Assembly (NCBI GenBank): GCA_036505875.1
Contig: DASXSR010000176.1
Span: 1-21,363, forward strand
Direction: 5' to 3'
Length of the DNA: 21,363 nt
DNA from: Onstottus_A sp036505875
Lineage (GTDB): Bacteria; Acidobacteriota; Blastocatellia; UBA7656
The notes beneath the pieces are model-generated. The model was not told the origin of the DNA. It ran no database searches and was given only the letters and a program-made list of their open reading frames with translations. The translations under genes were made by a program, and so were the position numbers. Of the stretch, positions 1 to 7,713 are shown in pieces (within the stretch, counting starts at the first letter, position 1; the number at the start of each line of letters is the position of its first letter).

Positions 1-1
1 T

Positions 2-1345
2 ACCGCTCCGCGCGCGACGGCCGAAGACGCGCGCGAAGCAATTGATGCAGCCCATCAAGCGTTCAGCGTTTGGAGCGAATGGACTCAAGCGAAACGCGCC
101 GATGTGTTGCGTCGCGTGGTTGGCCTGATTCGGCTTCACGAGAAGGAACTAGCGACATTGCTCACGAAGGAGCAAGGCAAACCGCTTCGCGAAGCCACTC
201 TCGAGATAAGCCGCTACGCTCATACGATTGAATATTACGCCGGGCTCGGCAAGAACATCCGCGGCGGCTACATCCCCCAGATCGATGAGAACAAGTACGG
301 CTTGATAATCAAGCGGCCGCTCGGAGTTGTAGGAGCAATCGTTCCGTGGAATTTTCCTGTCTCATTGATGGGCAACAAGATCGGCCCGGCATTGCTTGCC
401 GGAAACACGATGGTGATCAAACCTGCCGAGACGACTCCGCTGACCGATTTGAAAGTTGTCGGCTTGTTTCTCGAAGCGGGATTGCCCAAAGGCGCAATTA
501 ACGTAGTCACTGGGCAGGGCTCGATTGTCGGGGAAGAGATTGTCACCAATCCCAAGATTCGTAAGATCGGTTTCACGGGATCAACCGAAGTCGGTCGCCG
601 AGTGATGGCTTCCGCTGCGCAGGGCATTAAACGCGTAACGTTGGAGCTGGGCGGTTCGGATCCGATGATCGTCTGCGACGACGCGAACGTCGATGATGCG
701 GTGAAGGCTGCCTCGACCGGAAGGTTCTTCAACTGCGGCCAGGCGTGTCTCGCGGTCAAGCGCCTCTATCTGTTTGATACAATCGCCGATGAGTTTACAG
801 ACAAGCTCGTCGCACGAGTCAAGAAGCTGCGCGTCGGAAACGGGATGACTGATGGCACGATGATCGGGCCGCTTCATTCTGCGAGTCAACGCGACGAAAT
901 AGAAGCTCAAGTGCGAGACGCAGTCGATCGCGGCGCGCGAGTTCTTGTGGGTGGCGAGCGCTTGCGCGGCTCCGAGTACGATAGCGGCTACTTTTTCGCG
1001 CCTACGCTGTTGGCTGATGTGCCGGAAGATGCTCGCGTCGGGACCGAAGAGGTTTTCGGCCCCGCGCTCCCAATCTTTCGAGTCAAGAATCTCGATGAAG
1101 CGATCGAGAAAGCGAACAACTCGATCTTCGGATTAGGCTCTTCGATTTGGACTAACGATTTGAACCGGGCCACTCGCGCGGCAGAGCGAATCGAAGCCGG
1201 CTACACGTGGATCAACTCGGCGCAGATCATCTACGACGAGCTTCCTTTCGGCGGCTTCAAACAAAGCGGGTTGGGCAAAGAGCACGGCATCGAAGCGCTG
1301 GATTATTACACCGAAACAAAATCCGTTGTGATTGCGACGAAGTAA
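2..1345 (+). CDS. NAD(P)-dependent aldehyde dehydrogenase, 5'-truncated by window edge
   Basis: Oxidises an aldehyde to the carboxylic acid with NAD(P)+ in the cytoplasm; the substrate cannot be read from the sequence, although the style resembles succinate-semialdehyde/lactaldehyde dehydrogenases. The frame is open to the left edge, and the residues before the GTG at 104 (AIDAAHQAFSVWSEW, then RADVLRR) are normal N-terminal sequence for the family, so GTG104 is internal. Visible motifs are PWNFP, the cofactor-binding FTGSTEVG, the general base Glu in LELGG (codon at 644) and the nucleophilic Cys in GQAC (codon at 746). The C-terminus is complete (PFGGFKQSGLGKE). A crotonase gene follows 75 bp downstream, suggesting co-transcription and a role next to acyl-CoA breakdown. 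Family assignment is secure; substrate is unknown. Confidence 0.93.
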   Translation, partial: TAPRATAEDAREAIDAAHQAFSVWSEWTQAKRADVLRRVVGLIRLHEKELATLLTKEQGKPLREATLEISRYAHTIEYYAGLGKNIRGGYIPQIDENKYGLIIKRPLGVVGAIVPWNFPVSLMGNKIGPALLAGNTMVIKPAETTPLTDLKVVGLFLEAGLPKGAINVVTGQGSIVGEEIVTNPKIRKIGFTGSTEVGRRVMASAAQGIKRVTLELGGSDPMIVCDDANVDDAVKAASTGRFFNCGQACLAVKRLYLFDTIADEFTDKLVARVKKLRVGNGMTDGTMIGPLHSASQRDEIEAQVRDAVDRGARVLVGGERLRGSEYDSGYFFAPTLLADVPEDARVGTEEVFGPALPIFRVKNLDEAIEKANNSIFGLGSSIWTNDLNRATRAAERIEAGYTWINSAQIIYDELPFGGFKQSGLGKEHGIEALDYYTETKSVVIATK

Positions 1346-1413
1346 GCTTTGCGTCTTCGCGAGTCTTTGCTTCTTTGCGCGAAATCGAAACGCAAAGCCG
1401 CCAAGACGCGAAG
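1346..1413. repeat. Palindromic intergenic spacer, TTTGCG-type, copy 1
   Basis: The spacer between the aldehyde dehydrogenase and the first crotonase gene is built from TTTGCG/CGCAAA words and folds on itself imperfectly: CTTTGCGTCTTCGCG on the left is complementary, with bulges, to CGCAAAGCC..AAGACGCGAAG on the right. The core CTTTGCGCGAAA followed by ACGCAAAGC recurs at 9402-9456 between the fourth crotonase and amidase genes, so this is a dispersed element and not a gene-specific leader. It could be a REP-like sequence that stabilises or attenuates the polycistronic mRNA. Confidence 0.6.
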
Positions 1414-1420
1414 ATTCCTT

Positions 1421-2203
1421 ATGGATTACAAGGCAATCCAGTTCGACCTATCAGACCGTATCGCGACGATCACGCTCAACCGCCCCGATCGCCTCAATGC
1501 AATCAACGAAGAGATGCGCGACGACTTCACACGCTTGTTCACCGAGCTTCAAACAAACGAAGACATCGGCGTCGTGATCTTCACCGGCGCGGGTCGCGCG
1601 TTTTCGGCGGGCGGTGACATCGAATACTTCGAGCGCGACTGGAACACCAAGAGGTTTCGCGCTGAAAATCATCGCCTCACTCAGTTCTTCGACGAGCTTG
1701 AAACAATCGAGAAGCCTGTGCTGGCGGCGATCAACGGCCCTTGTACCGGCGCTGGCCTGCAGATAACTTTGTCCTGCGACATTCGAATCGCGTCGGACCA
1801 GGCGCAATTTGGCTTCCGCGAAAATAACATCGGCCTGATTCCCGGCGCAGGCGGCTGTTCGCGACTGGTCAAACTGATCGGATACGGCAAAGCGAAAGAA
1901 CTGATCTTCACCGGAGAGATGATTCCTGCTGCTGAAGCTGAGCGCATCGGCCTGGTGAACCGCGTCGTGGCTCACGATGAATTGATGAATCACGCGCGTG
2001 CGTTGGCCGAGCATCTGCTCACGCGCGCGCCGGAAGCCTTGGGACTTGCAAAGCGAATCCTCTGGCACTCGGTGAACAGCGACTTCGCAACCGGGCGAAT
2101 GCTGGAGGCTCTCGCGCAAAGCATTCTCGTCAAGAGCAGCGACCATCGCGAAGGCATTCGAGCATTTCGCGAAAAGCGAAAGCCTGAGTTTAAGGGGGAA
2201 TGA
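1421..2203 (+). CDS. Crotonase-superfamily protein (enoyl-CoA hydratase/isomerase family), paralogue 1
   Basis: 260-residue crotonase-fold enzyme acting on an acyl-CoA thioester. The frame is open from 1349, but the residues before Met at 1421 are encoded by the TTTGCG repeat and are not crotonase-like, so ATG1421 (MDYKAIQF) is chosen; the RBS is weak. Oxyanion-hole segments are FSAGGDIEYF (about residues 61-70) and NGPCTGAGLQ (105-114). At the two acid positions of classical enoyl-CoA hydratase (rat Glu144 and Glu164) it has Gln114 and Glu134 (GFRENNIG). Losing the first Glu argues against a standard crotonase and for an isomerase or another thioester reaction. The C-terminal HREGIRAFREKRKPEFKG is typical. 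A 19-bp inverted repeat separates it from the next crotonase gene. Confidence 0.88.
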   Translation: MDYKAIQFDLSDRIATITLNRPDRLNAINEEMRDDFTRLFTELQTNEDIGVVIFTGAGRAFSAGGDIEYFERDWNTKRFRAENHRLTQFFDELETIEKPVLAAINGPCTGAGLQITLSCDIRIASDQAQFGFRENNIGLIPGAGGCSRLVKLIGYGKAKELIFTGEMIPAAEAERIGLVNRVVAHDELMNHARALAEHLLTRAPEALGLAKRILWHSVNSDFATGRMLEALAQSILVKSSDHREGIRAFREKRKPEFKGE

Positions 2204-2206
2204 AAC

Positions 2207-2280
2207 GAAACCACAGATGAACACAGATGAACGCAGATCAAAAAGAAGACCTGTGTGTATTTGTGTTCATCTGTGGTTTC
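2207..2280. repeat. Inverted repeat with 19-bp perfect arms, CCACAGATGAACACA type
   Basis: Left arm 2207-2225 (GAAACCACAGATGAACACA) is the exact reverse complement of right arm 2262-2280, with a 36-nt spacer that itself pairs partly. It starts 4 nt after the stop of paralogue 1 and ends 6 nt before the GGAGG ribosome site of paralogue 2. In the transcript it would form a strong stem in the spacer. No T-run follows, so an intrinsic terminator on the plus strand is unlikely; mRNA processing, stabilisation, or a mobile palindrome are better fits. Confidence 0.85.
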
Positions 2281-2299
2281 ATTTCGGAGGAGAAAAGAG

Positions 2300-3079
2300 A
2301 TGGCACTTGAAAATGTCTTGATCGAAAAGCGAGGACGAATTGCGATCGTCACCGTGAACCGGCCCGACAAGCTGAACGCGTTGAACATCGCGACTCGCCA
2401 CGAAATCCTTGAAGCCTTCGAGCAACTCGCAGCCGATGACGAAATTCGGGTGGTAATCATCACCGGCGCGGGCGAGAAGGCGTTCATCGCGGGCGCTGAC
2501 ATAAACGAATTCGCCGGCATGACTGCAATCAAACAGCGCGCGGTGATGAAGGGTCGTCGCGCGTTCGACTCGGTCGAAGATTTCCCTAAGCCGGTGATCG
2601 CGATGATAAACGGATTTGCGCTGGGCGGCGGCTGCGAGCTTGCGCTGTCGTGTGACATTCGTGTCGCGTCAACCAAAGCGAAGCTCGGACAGCCGGAAAT
2701 CAAGCTTGGCATCATTCCAGGCGGTGGCGGCACCCAACGACTCACGCGGTTGATCGGCGAAGGCAAAGCGATGGAGCTGATCCTCACCGGCGATATGATC
2801 TCCGCCGAAGAAGCCGAGCGCCTCGGACTTGTGAACTACGTAGTCGCGCCCGAAGAGCTTGAAGCGAAGACCGTGGAGCTTGCGAACAAGATCGCCGCGA
2901 TGAGTCCTGTCGCTCTTGCGATGGCGAAAGCTGCGGTCAAGAACGCCGCGCGGACGACTCTCCGCGAAGGGCTCGATGCGGAGGTTGATCTGTTTGCATT
3001 ATGTTTTTCGAGCGAGGACAAAGAAGAAGGCGTTCGAGCGTTTATAGAAAAGCGAAAGCCTGAGTTCACGGGAAAGTAG
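2300..3079 (+). CDS. Enoyl-CoA hydratase (crotonase), paralogue 2
   Basis: Adds water across the 2,3-double bond of trans-2-enoyl-CoA in beta-oxidation (cytoplasm). The start is ATG2300 (MALENVLIEK), preceded by GGAGG at 2286-2290; the frame extends upstream into the inverted repeat but that part is not protein-like. This is the only one of the four crotonases with both classical catalytic acids: Glu113 in LGGGCELALSCD and Glu133 in GQPEIKLGIIPGGGGTQR, matching rat Glu144/Glu164 in spacing (20 residues). Oxyanion-hole Ala/Gly lie in AFIAGADINEF (61-71). The 259-residue length is normal. It is probably the general short-chain enoyl-CoA hydratase of the cluster. It faces ligD tail to tail across 106 bp with no clear terminator. 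Confidence 0.95.
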   Translation: MALENVLIEKRGRIAIVTVNRPDKLNALNIATRHEILEAFEQLAADDEIRVVIITGAGEKAFIAGADINEFAGMTAIKQRAVMKGRRAFDSVEDFPKPVIAMINGFALGGGCELALSCDIRVASTKAKLGQPEIKLGIIPGGGGTQRLTRLIGEGKAMELILTGDMISAEEAERLGLVNYVVAPEELEAKTVELANKIAAMSPVALAMAKAAVKNAARTTLREGLDAEVDLFALCFSSEDKEEGVRAFIEKRKPEFTGK

Positions 3080-3185
3080 AGGGGCGAAAGCGTGCAGCCG
3101 ATCCACAAACCAGCTGGAGCCGTCGCTGGAATTCAGGAAAGACCCAGTGATTCTTCCGCACACGAACCGGCTCATCGCGGTACAG

Positions 3186-5528
3186 CTACTCCACGATACA
3201 GTCTTCGGGCGTCTTATCGGGCCGCAGTCTCATAAACACTGGCTCGCGAAGATTGCCCGTGCTCACTCGTGAGGAATATTGAACCTCACACACAAGTTGA
3301 GGCTCGAGCCAAACCGTCACTGAATCATCAATCGGCTTCTCCTTTACTGGTCGCTCGGAATGCTTCACCTTTTGAAGCTCGGCTAGGATCGACTTCGAAG
3401 TTCGGTCGTCGAACCCCGTACCCACCTTGCCGACGTAAACCAAATCCTTGCCGCGATACTGCGCGAGCTGCAGCGCGCCGAATGTTGCTCCCCGGTCGCC
3501 CTTGCCTTTCGTGTAGCCGACGATCACGCAATCGGCCGTTCGCCGAGTCTTAATCTTGAACCAATGCGAAGTGCGTTTGCCGGGCGTGTAGATGCTGTTC
3601 CGCTCCTTCGCCATTATCCCTTCGAGTCCGTGCTCGGAGGCTGCTTCAAACAGGGCGACGCCGTCATCGATCGTCTCGTTTGTACGATAAGCCGGATTCG
3701 GCAGCTTGATCGCATCAACCATCCACGCGCGACGGCGCACGAGCGGTTCGTTGACGATTGGCCGGCCGTCGAGGTAGAGGCAATCGAAGACGTAAGCGAC
3801 CGCCGGGTGCTGTCTGCGAGCGCGAGTGATTGCCGCTTCGCTGCGATGCTGCAAACGATGTAAAACGTCTTCAAATATCGGCTGGCCTTTCTCGTTTAGG
3901 CAGACGATCTCGACATCGAACAAGCCGCAGGCGGCGCGAAAGGCTTGATCGGGGATCAGCAGTTCGGGGAACAGACTTGTGATGTCTCGTTGAGAGCGGC
4001 TGCGGATCGTAATCTCCCCTTCGTCGAGTGCTACCATCGCGCGGATGCCGTCCCACTTCACTTCGTAGAGAAAATCCGGCGAGTCAAACGGGTCGTTTCG
4101 AGTTTGAGCGAGCATCGGCTCAATGGGAGCTCGCAGCCAGTCTATTTGAGGCGCGGCGACTCGCTCGCATAACCAGTCGCGTTCTTTTGTGTGGATCATC
4201 CGATACTCGTCGTTCATCTCGCGGCTTTGAAGTCGAAAGTAGAATCCGTCCTTTTTCTCTTTGCTGATTTCGTATCGGCCGCGCGCAAAGATCCACATAT
4301 CTCCGCCGCCGTACTCGCCCTTTGGAATCGAGCCCTCGAAGTCGAGATACTTAACGGGGTGATCTTCAGTCTGAACGGCCATGCGCTTGATGCCCGGGCG
4401 CGGAGGAAGCCCTTTCGGAATGGCCCAGCATTTCAAGGTACCTTCGCGCTCGATGCGCAGATCGTAATGAAGCCGCGTTGCGTGATGGCGATGAACGACG
4501 AACGCGTTGTTCTCGCCGGCGAATACTTCAGGGCCCGGCTCGGGAGTCTTGTCGAAGGCGCGCTTGCGAGCATAATCTGCTAGCGCGTCGTCGTTCTTCG
4601 GAGGTTTCGGTTTTGCCGCGGGCTTCTTCGATTTCGCTTGTTGAGTGTGAAGCTTGGTCGCGTAAGCGCCGATCGCTTCCCACGGATCGCCTTCTTCAAG
4701 CAGAATGTCCGGCGCGTTTCGCAGGTTGAATTCGTTTGGATCGTGGACAGACTGAAGTCTGTCCCACGTGAGCGGCATCGACACCGGCGCGTGCTCGCGA
4801 CCGCGAACGCTGTAGGGCGAGACGATAGTTTGATATGTGCTGTTGCGAATGACGTCAATCAACACTCTTCCTTTACGCTGGTCTTTCTTGATCAGAAGCG
4901 TAGTTGTTTGGCTGTGGCGCTCGACGTAAGCCTTGGCGACGTCCATCGCGGCTTCCTTTCCCAGATCGAACGACCAGTTCGGCTCGATAGGCGCGACGAT
5001 GTGCACGCCTTTGCCGCCAGTTGTCTTGACGAACGTGTGATATCCGTACTTCTCGATGTGATCTTTGACATCGAAGGCCAGCTCGACTACTTGGGTGAAC
5101 GGATACTTTTCGGGCGGGTCCAGGTCCCAAACTATGTAGTCGGGCTTGTCAAAATGCGGCGAGCGGCAATGCATCTGATGAAGCTCGATGACGGCAAGAT
5201 TCGCCAGCCATACCAGCGACGCTTCCTCAGTGGCGATGACGTAATCGACGCTGTCTTCCTTGTTGCCCAGCACCTTGTGTTCGAGCCACGGCGGCGCCCA
5301 CTCGGGACGGTTCTTTTGAAAGAAGGTTTGATGATCGACGCCGTCGGGCCAGCGGACGAGCGTAAGAGGGCGGCCTTTGATGTGACGCAGGATCGTCGGC
5401 GCGATCTTGAGGTAGTACTCGATCAGCTCGGCCTTGACGATTTCTTCGGAGGGAAACAGAACCTTGTTGAGGTTCGAGAGTTCGATCTTGTGTTTGCCGA
5501 CCGTGGCGATTGTGCTGGTTCGAGGCAT
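3186..5528 (-). CDS. ligD: DNA ligase D, POL-PE-LIG three-domain form (NHEJ)
   Basis: ATP-dependent ligase of bacterial non-homologous end joining, 780 aa. The order is polymerase/primase (about 10-285), 3'-phosphoesterase (about 340-450), ligase (about 465-780), as in Mycobacterium and unlike Pseudomonas. POL: metal Asp pair in WDLDPP (Asp135, Asp137), KTTGGKGVHIVAP, and Asp225 in LIDVIRNS. PE: His348, His354, Asp356, Arg358, His390 and Tyr394 sit at a constant +306 offset from the known Pseudomonas residues His42/His48/Asp50/Arg52/His84/Tyr88. LIG: nucleotidyl Lys491 in YEVKWDGIRAM, GLEGIMAKE (635-643) and HWFKIKTRR (655-663). A Lys/Pro/Ala linker (about 295-315) joins POL to PE. No Ku gene is present in the window. 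It is last in a minus-strand run behind cupin and M20 genes (28 bp from the cupin). The codons for residues 255-262 form a REP-like palindrome. Confidence 0.97.
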   Translation of the reverse strand: MPRTSTIATVGKHKIELSNLNKVLFPSEEIVKAELIEYYLKIAPTILRHIKGRPLTLVRWPDGVDHQTFFQKNRPEWAPPWLEHKVLGNKEDSVDYVIATEEASLVWLANLAVIELHQMHCRSPHFDKPDYIVWDLDPPEKYPFTQVVELAFDVKDHIEKYGYHTFVKTTGGKGVHIVAPIEPNWSFDLGKEAAMDVAKAYVERHSQTTTLLIKKDQRKGRVLIDVIRNSTYQTIVSPYSVRGREHAPVSMPLTWDRLQSVHDPNEFNLRNAPDILLEEGDPWEAIGAYATKLHTQQAKSKKPAAKPKPPKNDDALADYARKRAFDKTPEPGPEVFAGENNAFVVHRHHATRLHYDLRIEREGTLKCWAIPKGLPPRPGIKRMAVQTEDHPVKYLDFEGSIPKGEYGGGDMWIFARGRYEISKEKKDGFYFRLQSREMNDEYRMIHTKERDWLCERVAAPQIDWLRAPIEPMLAQTRNDPFDSPDFLYEVKWDGIRAMVALDEGEITIRSRSQRDITSLFPELLIPDQAFRAACGLFDVEIVCLNEKGQPIFEDVLHRLQHRSEAAITRARRQHPAVAYVFDCLYLDGRPIVNEPLVRRRAWMVDAIKLPNPAYRTNETIDDGVALFEAASEHGLEGIMAKERNSIYTPGKRTSHWFKIKTRRTADCVIVGYTKGKGDRGATFGALQLAQYRGKDLVYVGKVGTGFDDRTSKSILAELQKVKHSERPVKEKPIDDSVTVWLEPQLVCEVQYSSRVSTGNLREPVFMRLRPDKTPEDCIVE
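4742..4768 (-). repeat. REP-like palindrome inside ligD
   Basis: GGACAGACTGAAGTCTGTCC (4745-4764) has 9-bp perfect arms around GA; the stem continues outward with one bulge (CGTG...CACG). On the minus strand it begins GTGGGACAGACTTCAG, close to the GTAG-foot-plus-hairpin layout of REP elements and to the GTAGCACAGA element at 10940. It is translated as WDRLQSVH within ligD, in the stretch after PVSMPLT of the POL domain, with no disruption of the frame. Confidence 0.6.
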
Positions 5529-5556
5529 CGTTTTTAGGAAATCAACGCGTCCCCGA

Positions 5557-6012
5557 TCAATTCTTCTGTTTTGCCTTCAACATTCCAGGCGTGTTCCATT
5601 TGATCACGTGATAAGTCGCAGGCGTCTTACCGACGTTGCGGATGCCGTGCATCTCGTTGGACGCCTGGAAAATCACCGAGCCGGGGCCGAGCTGATAAGT
5701 CTTGCCGTTCAGCGTCGATTCCACCGTGCCTTCCTTCACGATGATCAATTCTTCGTCGGGATGCTTGTGCGGCGGGTGCGGAGACTCGCCCGGGTTGAGA
5801 GTTGTGATGTGACATTCGAGCTCGTCAAGCGTCGGCGTTGGAGCCTGGAAGACTTTACGCGATGCGCCGGTCTTGGTCGGCTTCGCTTCCATAGAGTTCC
5901 AATCGAAGGCCGACGATCTCATCATCGGCTTCTCGGACTGTGCGAGCGCTACGACGCCGAGCGTGGCGCATGCGGCGATAATACCTACAGCTAAATCTCT
6001 GCGAGTTAACAT
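5557..6012 (-). CDS. Exported small cupin-domain protein
   Basis: 151-residue single-domain cupin. The N-terminus (MLTRRDLAVG, then a hydrophobic stretch to ALAQ, about residue 25) looks like a signal peptide, and the twin Arg suggests Tat export. Cupin motif 1 is intact: Gly75, His82, His84, Glu88 and Gly95 in the pattern GESPHPPHKHPDEELIIVKE. Motif 2 carries PGSVIF and His122/Asn126 in EMHGIRN. The three His and one Glu would bind a divalent metal. The reaction is unknown; this kind of cupin can be an enzyme or a binding protein. An excellent ribosome site (AAGGAGG, 6020-6026) precedes ATG6012. It lies 54 bp downstream of the M20 gene and 28 bp upstream of ligD, all on the minus strand. Confidence 0.88.
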   Translation of the reverse strand: MLTRRDLAVGIIAACATLGVVALAQSEKPMMRSSAFDWNSMEAKPTKTGASRKVFQAPTPTLDELECHITTLNPGESPHPPHKHPDEELIIVKEGTVESTLNGKTYQLGPGSVIFQASNEMHGIRNVGKTPATYHVIKWNTPGMLKAKQKN

Positions 6013-6066
6013 CGTTTGCCTCCTTGGTATGGGCTACAAATGTGACTTTACAGATTCGCAGTCATT

Positions 6067-7500
6067 CTATCTAGGCTCTGGCACTTTCGGTACAGTGTAC
6101 ACCTTCCTCAGCGACTCTTGATACTCGCCGAACAAAGACTTGATCCCCTCGAACTCTCGCTTTACCGCGTCGCGATAATCGGCGTGCGTCGCGAAATCAA
6201 ATAGCAGCGCGGTCATCGCTTGAGCCGCAACCGTGAAGCCGTGATGCCCGACTTCGCCGAGCGCGTCCGACTCCATCTCGTACGTATGACCGGGCGCGTT
6301 TGACGAATGCGCGCTGAAGCCAAGGCCCGGGATCGCGCTCGAAACGCTGCCAGTCTCTTCGTAACCTTGAGGTTTGCCCGGCTCGGGCGCAATTTTCGTC
6401 GCGCCGAACATTTTCATGTATGCGAACCCAACCTCTGCGAGCGTCGCCACCGAGATGCCATCGCGAGACTTGCCATAGAAATCGATCTTCACTTTCGTTT
6501 GAGTCGAAAGCGCTGCCGCTCGCGCAGCATCGTCCACAAACTTGCGAACCTGCTCGAGGTAAACCTGGTCCGGGTAGCGAATGTAAAAATCTGCGACCGT
6601 GCGATCGGGCACCACGTTAGGCGCCGCTCCGCCTTCGGTGATCACGCCTTGAATGCGGGCCTCGGGGCGAATGCTGCTGCGAACGCTGTCGATGTTGTTG
6701 AACAAGTGAATGACCGCCTCAAGCGCGTTGCGTCCGTTCCACGATTGAAGCTGATGCGACGGCGCGCCGCTGAAAATGTACTTCACGCCGTCGATGTTCA
6801 TGCAGCAGGTGCCGAAACCCGGCGCCGGACGCGAGGTCGCGCCGCTTGAATGACTTCTCACCAGGACGTCCATTCCGTTGAACACACCGGCTTCGAACAT
6901 CACCGTCTTGGCGTTTGGCGGCATCATCTCCTCGCCGGGACAACCAAAGACCACCACGCTGCCCGGCAATTTCGAGCGATCCAGGTACTCGGCTATCGCC
7001 ACGGCGGCGGCGATGCCTACGGGACCTTGGGCGCTGTGCTGGTCACCGTGAAAAGCGCGAGTCGTTCCGCGCAGCGCATCGTATTCGAGGATCACGCCGA
7101 GATTGGGCCCGCCGTTGTTTCGCTTGAAGCGCGCGACGAAAGCAGTGTCGAGCCCCGCAACCGGAATTTGAACCTCGAAGTCATGCGCCTTCAGGTAATC
7201 GATGAGTTTCCTAATCGAGCGTTGCTCCACGAAGCCGATTTCCGGATTGCGAGTGATGTCGTCCGCAAGAGCGAGGAGCTCTTTGTCCATCAGCTCCTTC
7301 GCGCGCGCAACGACTTTTTCTCGGGAGGGATTCGCCGCGGTCAATCGCGACACGATCGCAGGCACATCGAGTGATTGTTCGAGCGCGGCCATCTTCTTGA
7401 GCACCTCGCGGGCGGCATCACGCTCGGTTGGAGTCTCTTGCGCAGGAGCCGAAGCGACAGTCAACACGATCAAGCACAACAACGAAGTTAGGATCCTCAT
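6067..7500 (-). CDS. Exported M20-family amidohydrolase (AbgB-like)
   Basis: 477-residue metallopeptidase/amidohydrolase of the M20 family, closest in style to the p-aminobenzoyl-glutamate hydrolase subunit B group. A signal peptide is clear (hydrophobic residues 3-19, cleavage near SAPAQ), so it should act outside the cytoplasm. Likely metal-site pieces are EYDAL (139-143), HGDQH (151-155), CPGEE (187-191), RSHSS (215-219) and, near the C-terminus, AHSSNAPGH. A dimerisation-type middle domain (about 235-345, VKYIFSGAPSHQ onwards) is present. The start ATG7500 has GGAGG upstream. It heads the M20-cupin-ligD run and is divergent from crotonase paralogue 3. The substrate (an N-acyl or aminoacyl amide) is not inferable. 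Confidence 0.88.
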   Translation of the reverse strand: MRILTSLLCLIVLTVASAPAQETPTERDAAREVLKKMAALEQSLDVPAIVSRLTAANPSREKVVARAKELMDKELLALADDITRNPEIGFVEQRSIRKLIDYLKAHDFEVQIPVAGLDTAFVARFKRNNGGPNLGVILEYDALRGTTRAFHGDQHSAQGPVGIAAAVAIAEYLDRSKLPGSVVVFGCPGEEMMPPNAKTVMFEAGVFNGMDVLVRSHSSGATSRPAPGFGTCCMNIDGVKYIFSGAPSHQLQSWNGRNALEAVIHLFNNIDSVRSSIRPEARIQGVITEGGAAPNVVPDRTVADFYIRYPDQVYLEQVRKFVDDAARAAALSTQTKVKIDFYGKSRDGISVATLAEVGFAYMKMFGATKIAPEPGKPQGYEETGSVSSAIPGLGFSAHSSNAPGHTYEMESDALGEVGHHGFTVAAQAMTALLFDFATHADYRDAVKREFEGIKSLFGEYQESLRKVYTVPKVPEPR

Positions 7501-7571
7501 TAAATACCTCCGATTTGAGGGAGTGAAAGATAACGCTGATCGGAACAGGATGCAATGCGTAAGCCGAGTTT

Positions 7572-7654
7572 GTAGTCCCGCCTTCAGGCGGAAGCTCGTA
7601 AAGATCGATTCTGAAGAATCATAGATACAAACTTCCGCCTGAAGGCGGGACTAC
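7572..7654. repeat. REPIN: two inverted REP hairpins with GTAG feet
   Basis: Left arm 7572-7594 (GTAGTCCCGCCTTCAGGCGG plus AAG) is the exact reverse complement of right arm 7632-7654. Each arm is itself a hairpin (CCGCC-TTCA-GGCGG), and the 37-nt spacer holds a third small hairpin (GATTCT-GA-AGAATC, 7607-7620). The outermost tetranucleotide on each side is GTAG, read outside-in. This is the architecture of a REPIN, two REPs in opposite orientation, as mobilised by RAYT transposases in other bacteria. It lies between divergent genes, ending 16 bp before an extended -10 promoter. No RAYT gene is in the window. Confidence 0.85.
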
Positions 7655-7669
7655 GAACTTTCGGATTTT

Positions 7670-7678
7670 TGATATAAT
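7670..7678 (+). promoter_or_regulatory. Extended -10 promoter for crotonase paralogue 3
   Basis: TGATATAAT gives a perfect TATAAT (7673-7678) with the TG of an extended -10 element. No convincing -35 hexamer lies 16-18 bp upstream, where the REPIN arm ends, which is usual for extended -10 promoters. The expected transcription start is near 7685, with a leader of about 29 nt before ATG7714. Confidence 0.6.
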
Positions 7679-7713
7679 CCTGCGCCGATCAAAACCATTT
7701 TCGAGAGGACAAC

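Noticed and set aside
1451..2787. Two long minus-strand open frames opposite the first two crotonase genes
   Set aside because: Both lie opposite clear crotonase genes, and the second crosses the inverted repeat; the Ser/Arg/Pro-rich translations look like antisense noise.
3080..3185. Protein-like stretch in the convergent gap (frame reading LEFRKDPVILPHTNRLIAVQ)
   Set aside because: It could be a gene remnant, but it is only about 35 codons, has no start or ribosome site, and runs on antisense to the end of ligD. No terminator hairpin is convincing here either.
4638..5537. 299-codon open frame on the plus strand
   Set aside because: It is fully antisense to ligD, whose motifs are complete; the translation is rich in Arg/Val/Asp with no recognisable domain and no ribosome site.
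7202..7624. Plus-strand open frame running from inside the M20 gene into the REPIN
   Set aside because: It overlaps the signal-peptide end of the M20 gene and is extended only by the palindromic repeat.
7572..7654. Reading the large inverted repeat as an intrinsic terminator for a divergent transcript
   Set aside because: It lies between divergent gene starts and is not followed by a T-run; nested arm hairpins with GTAG feet fit a REPIN better.
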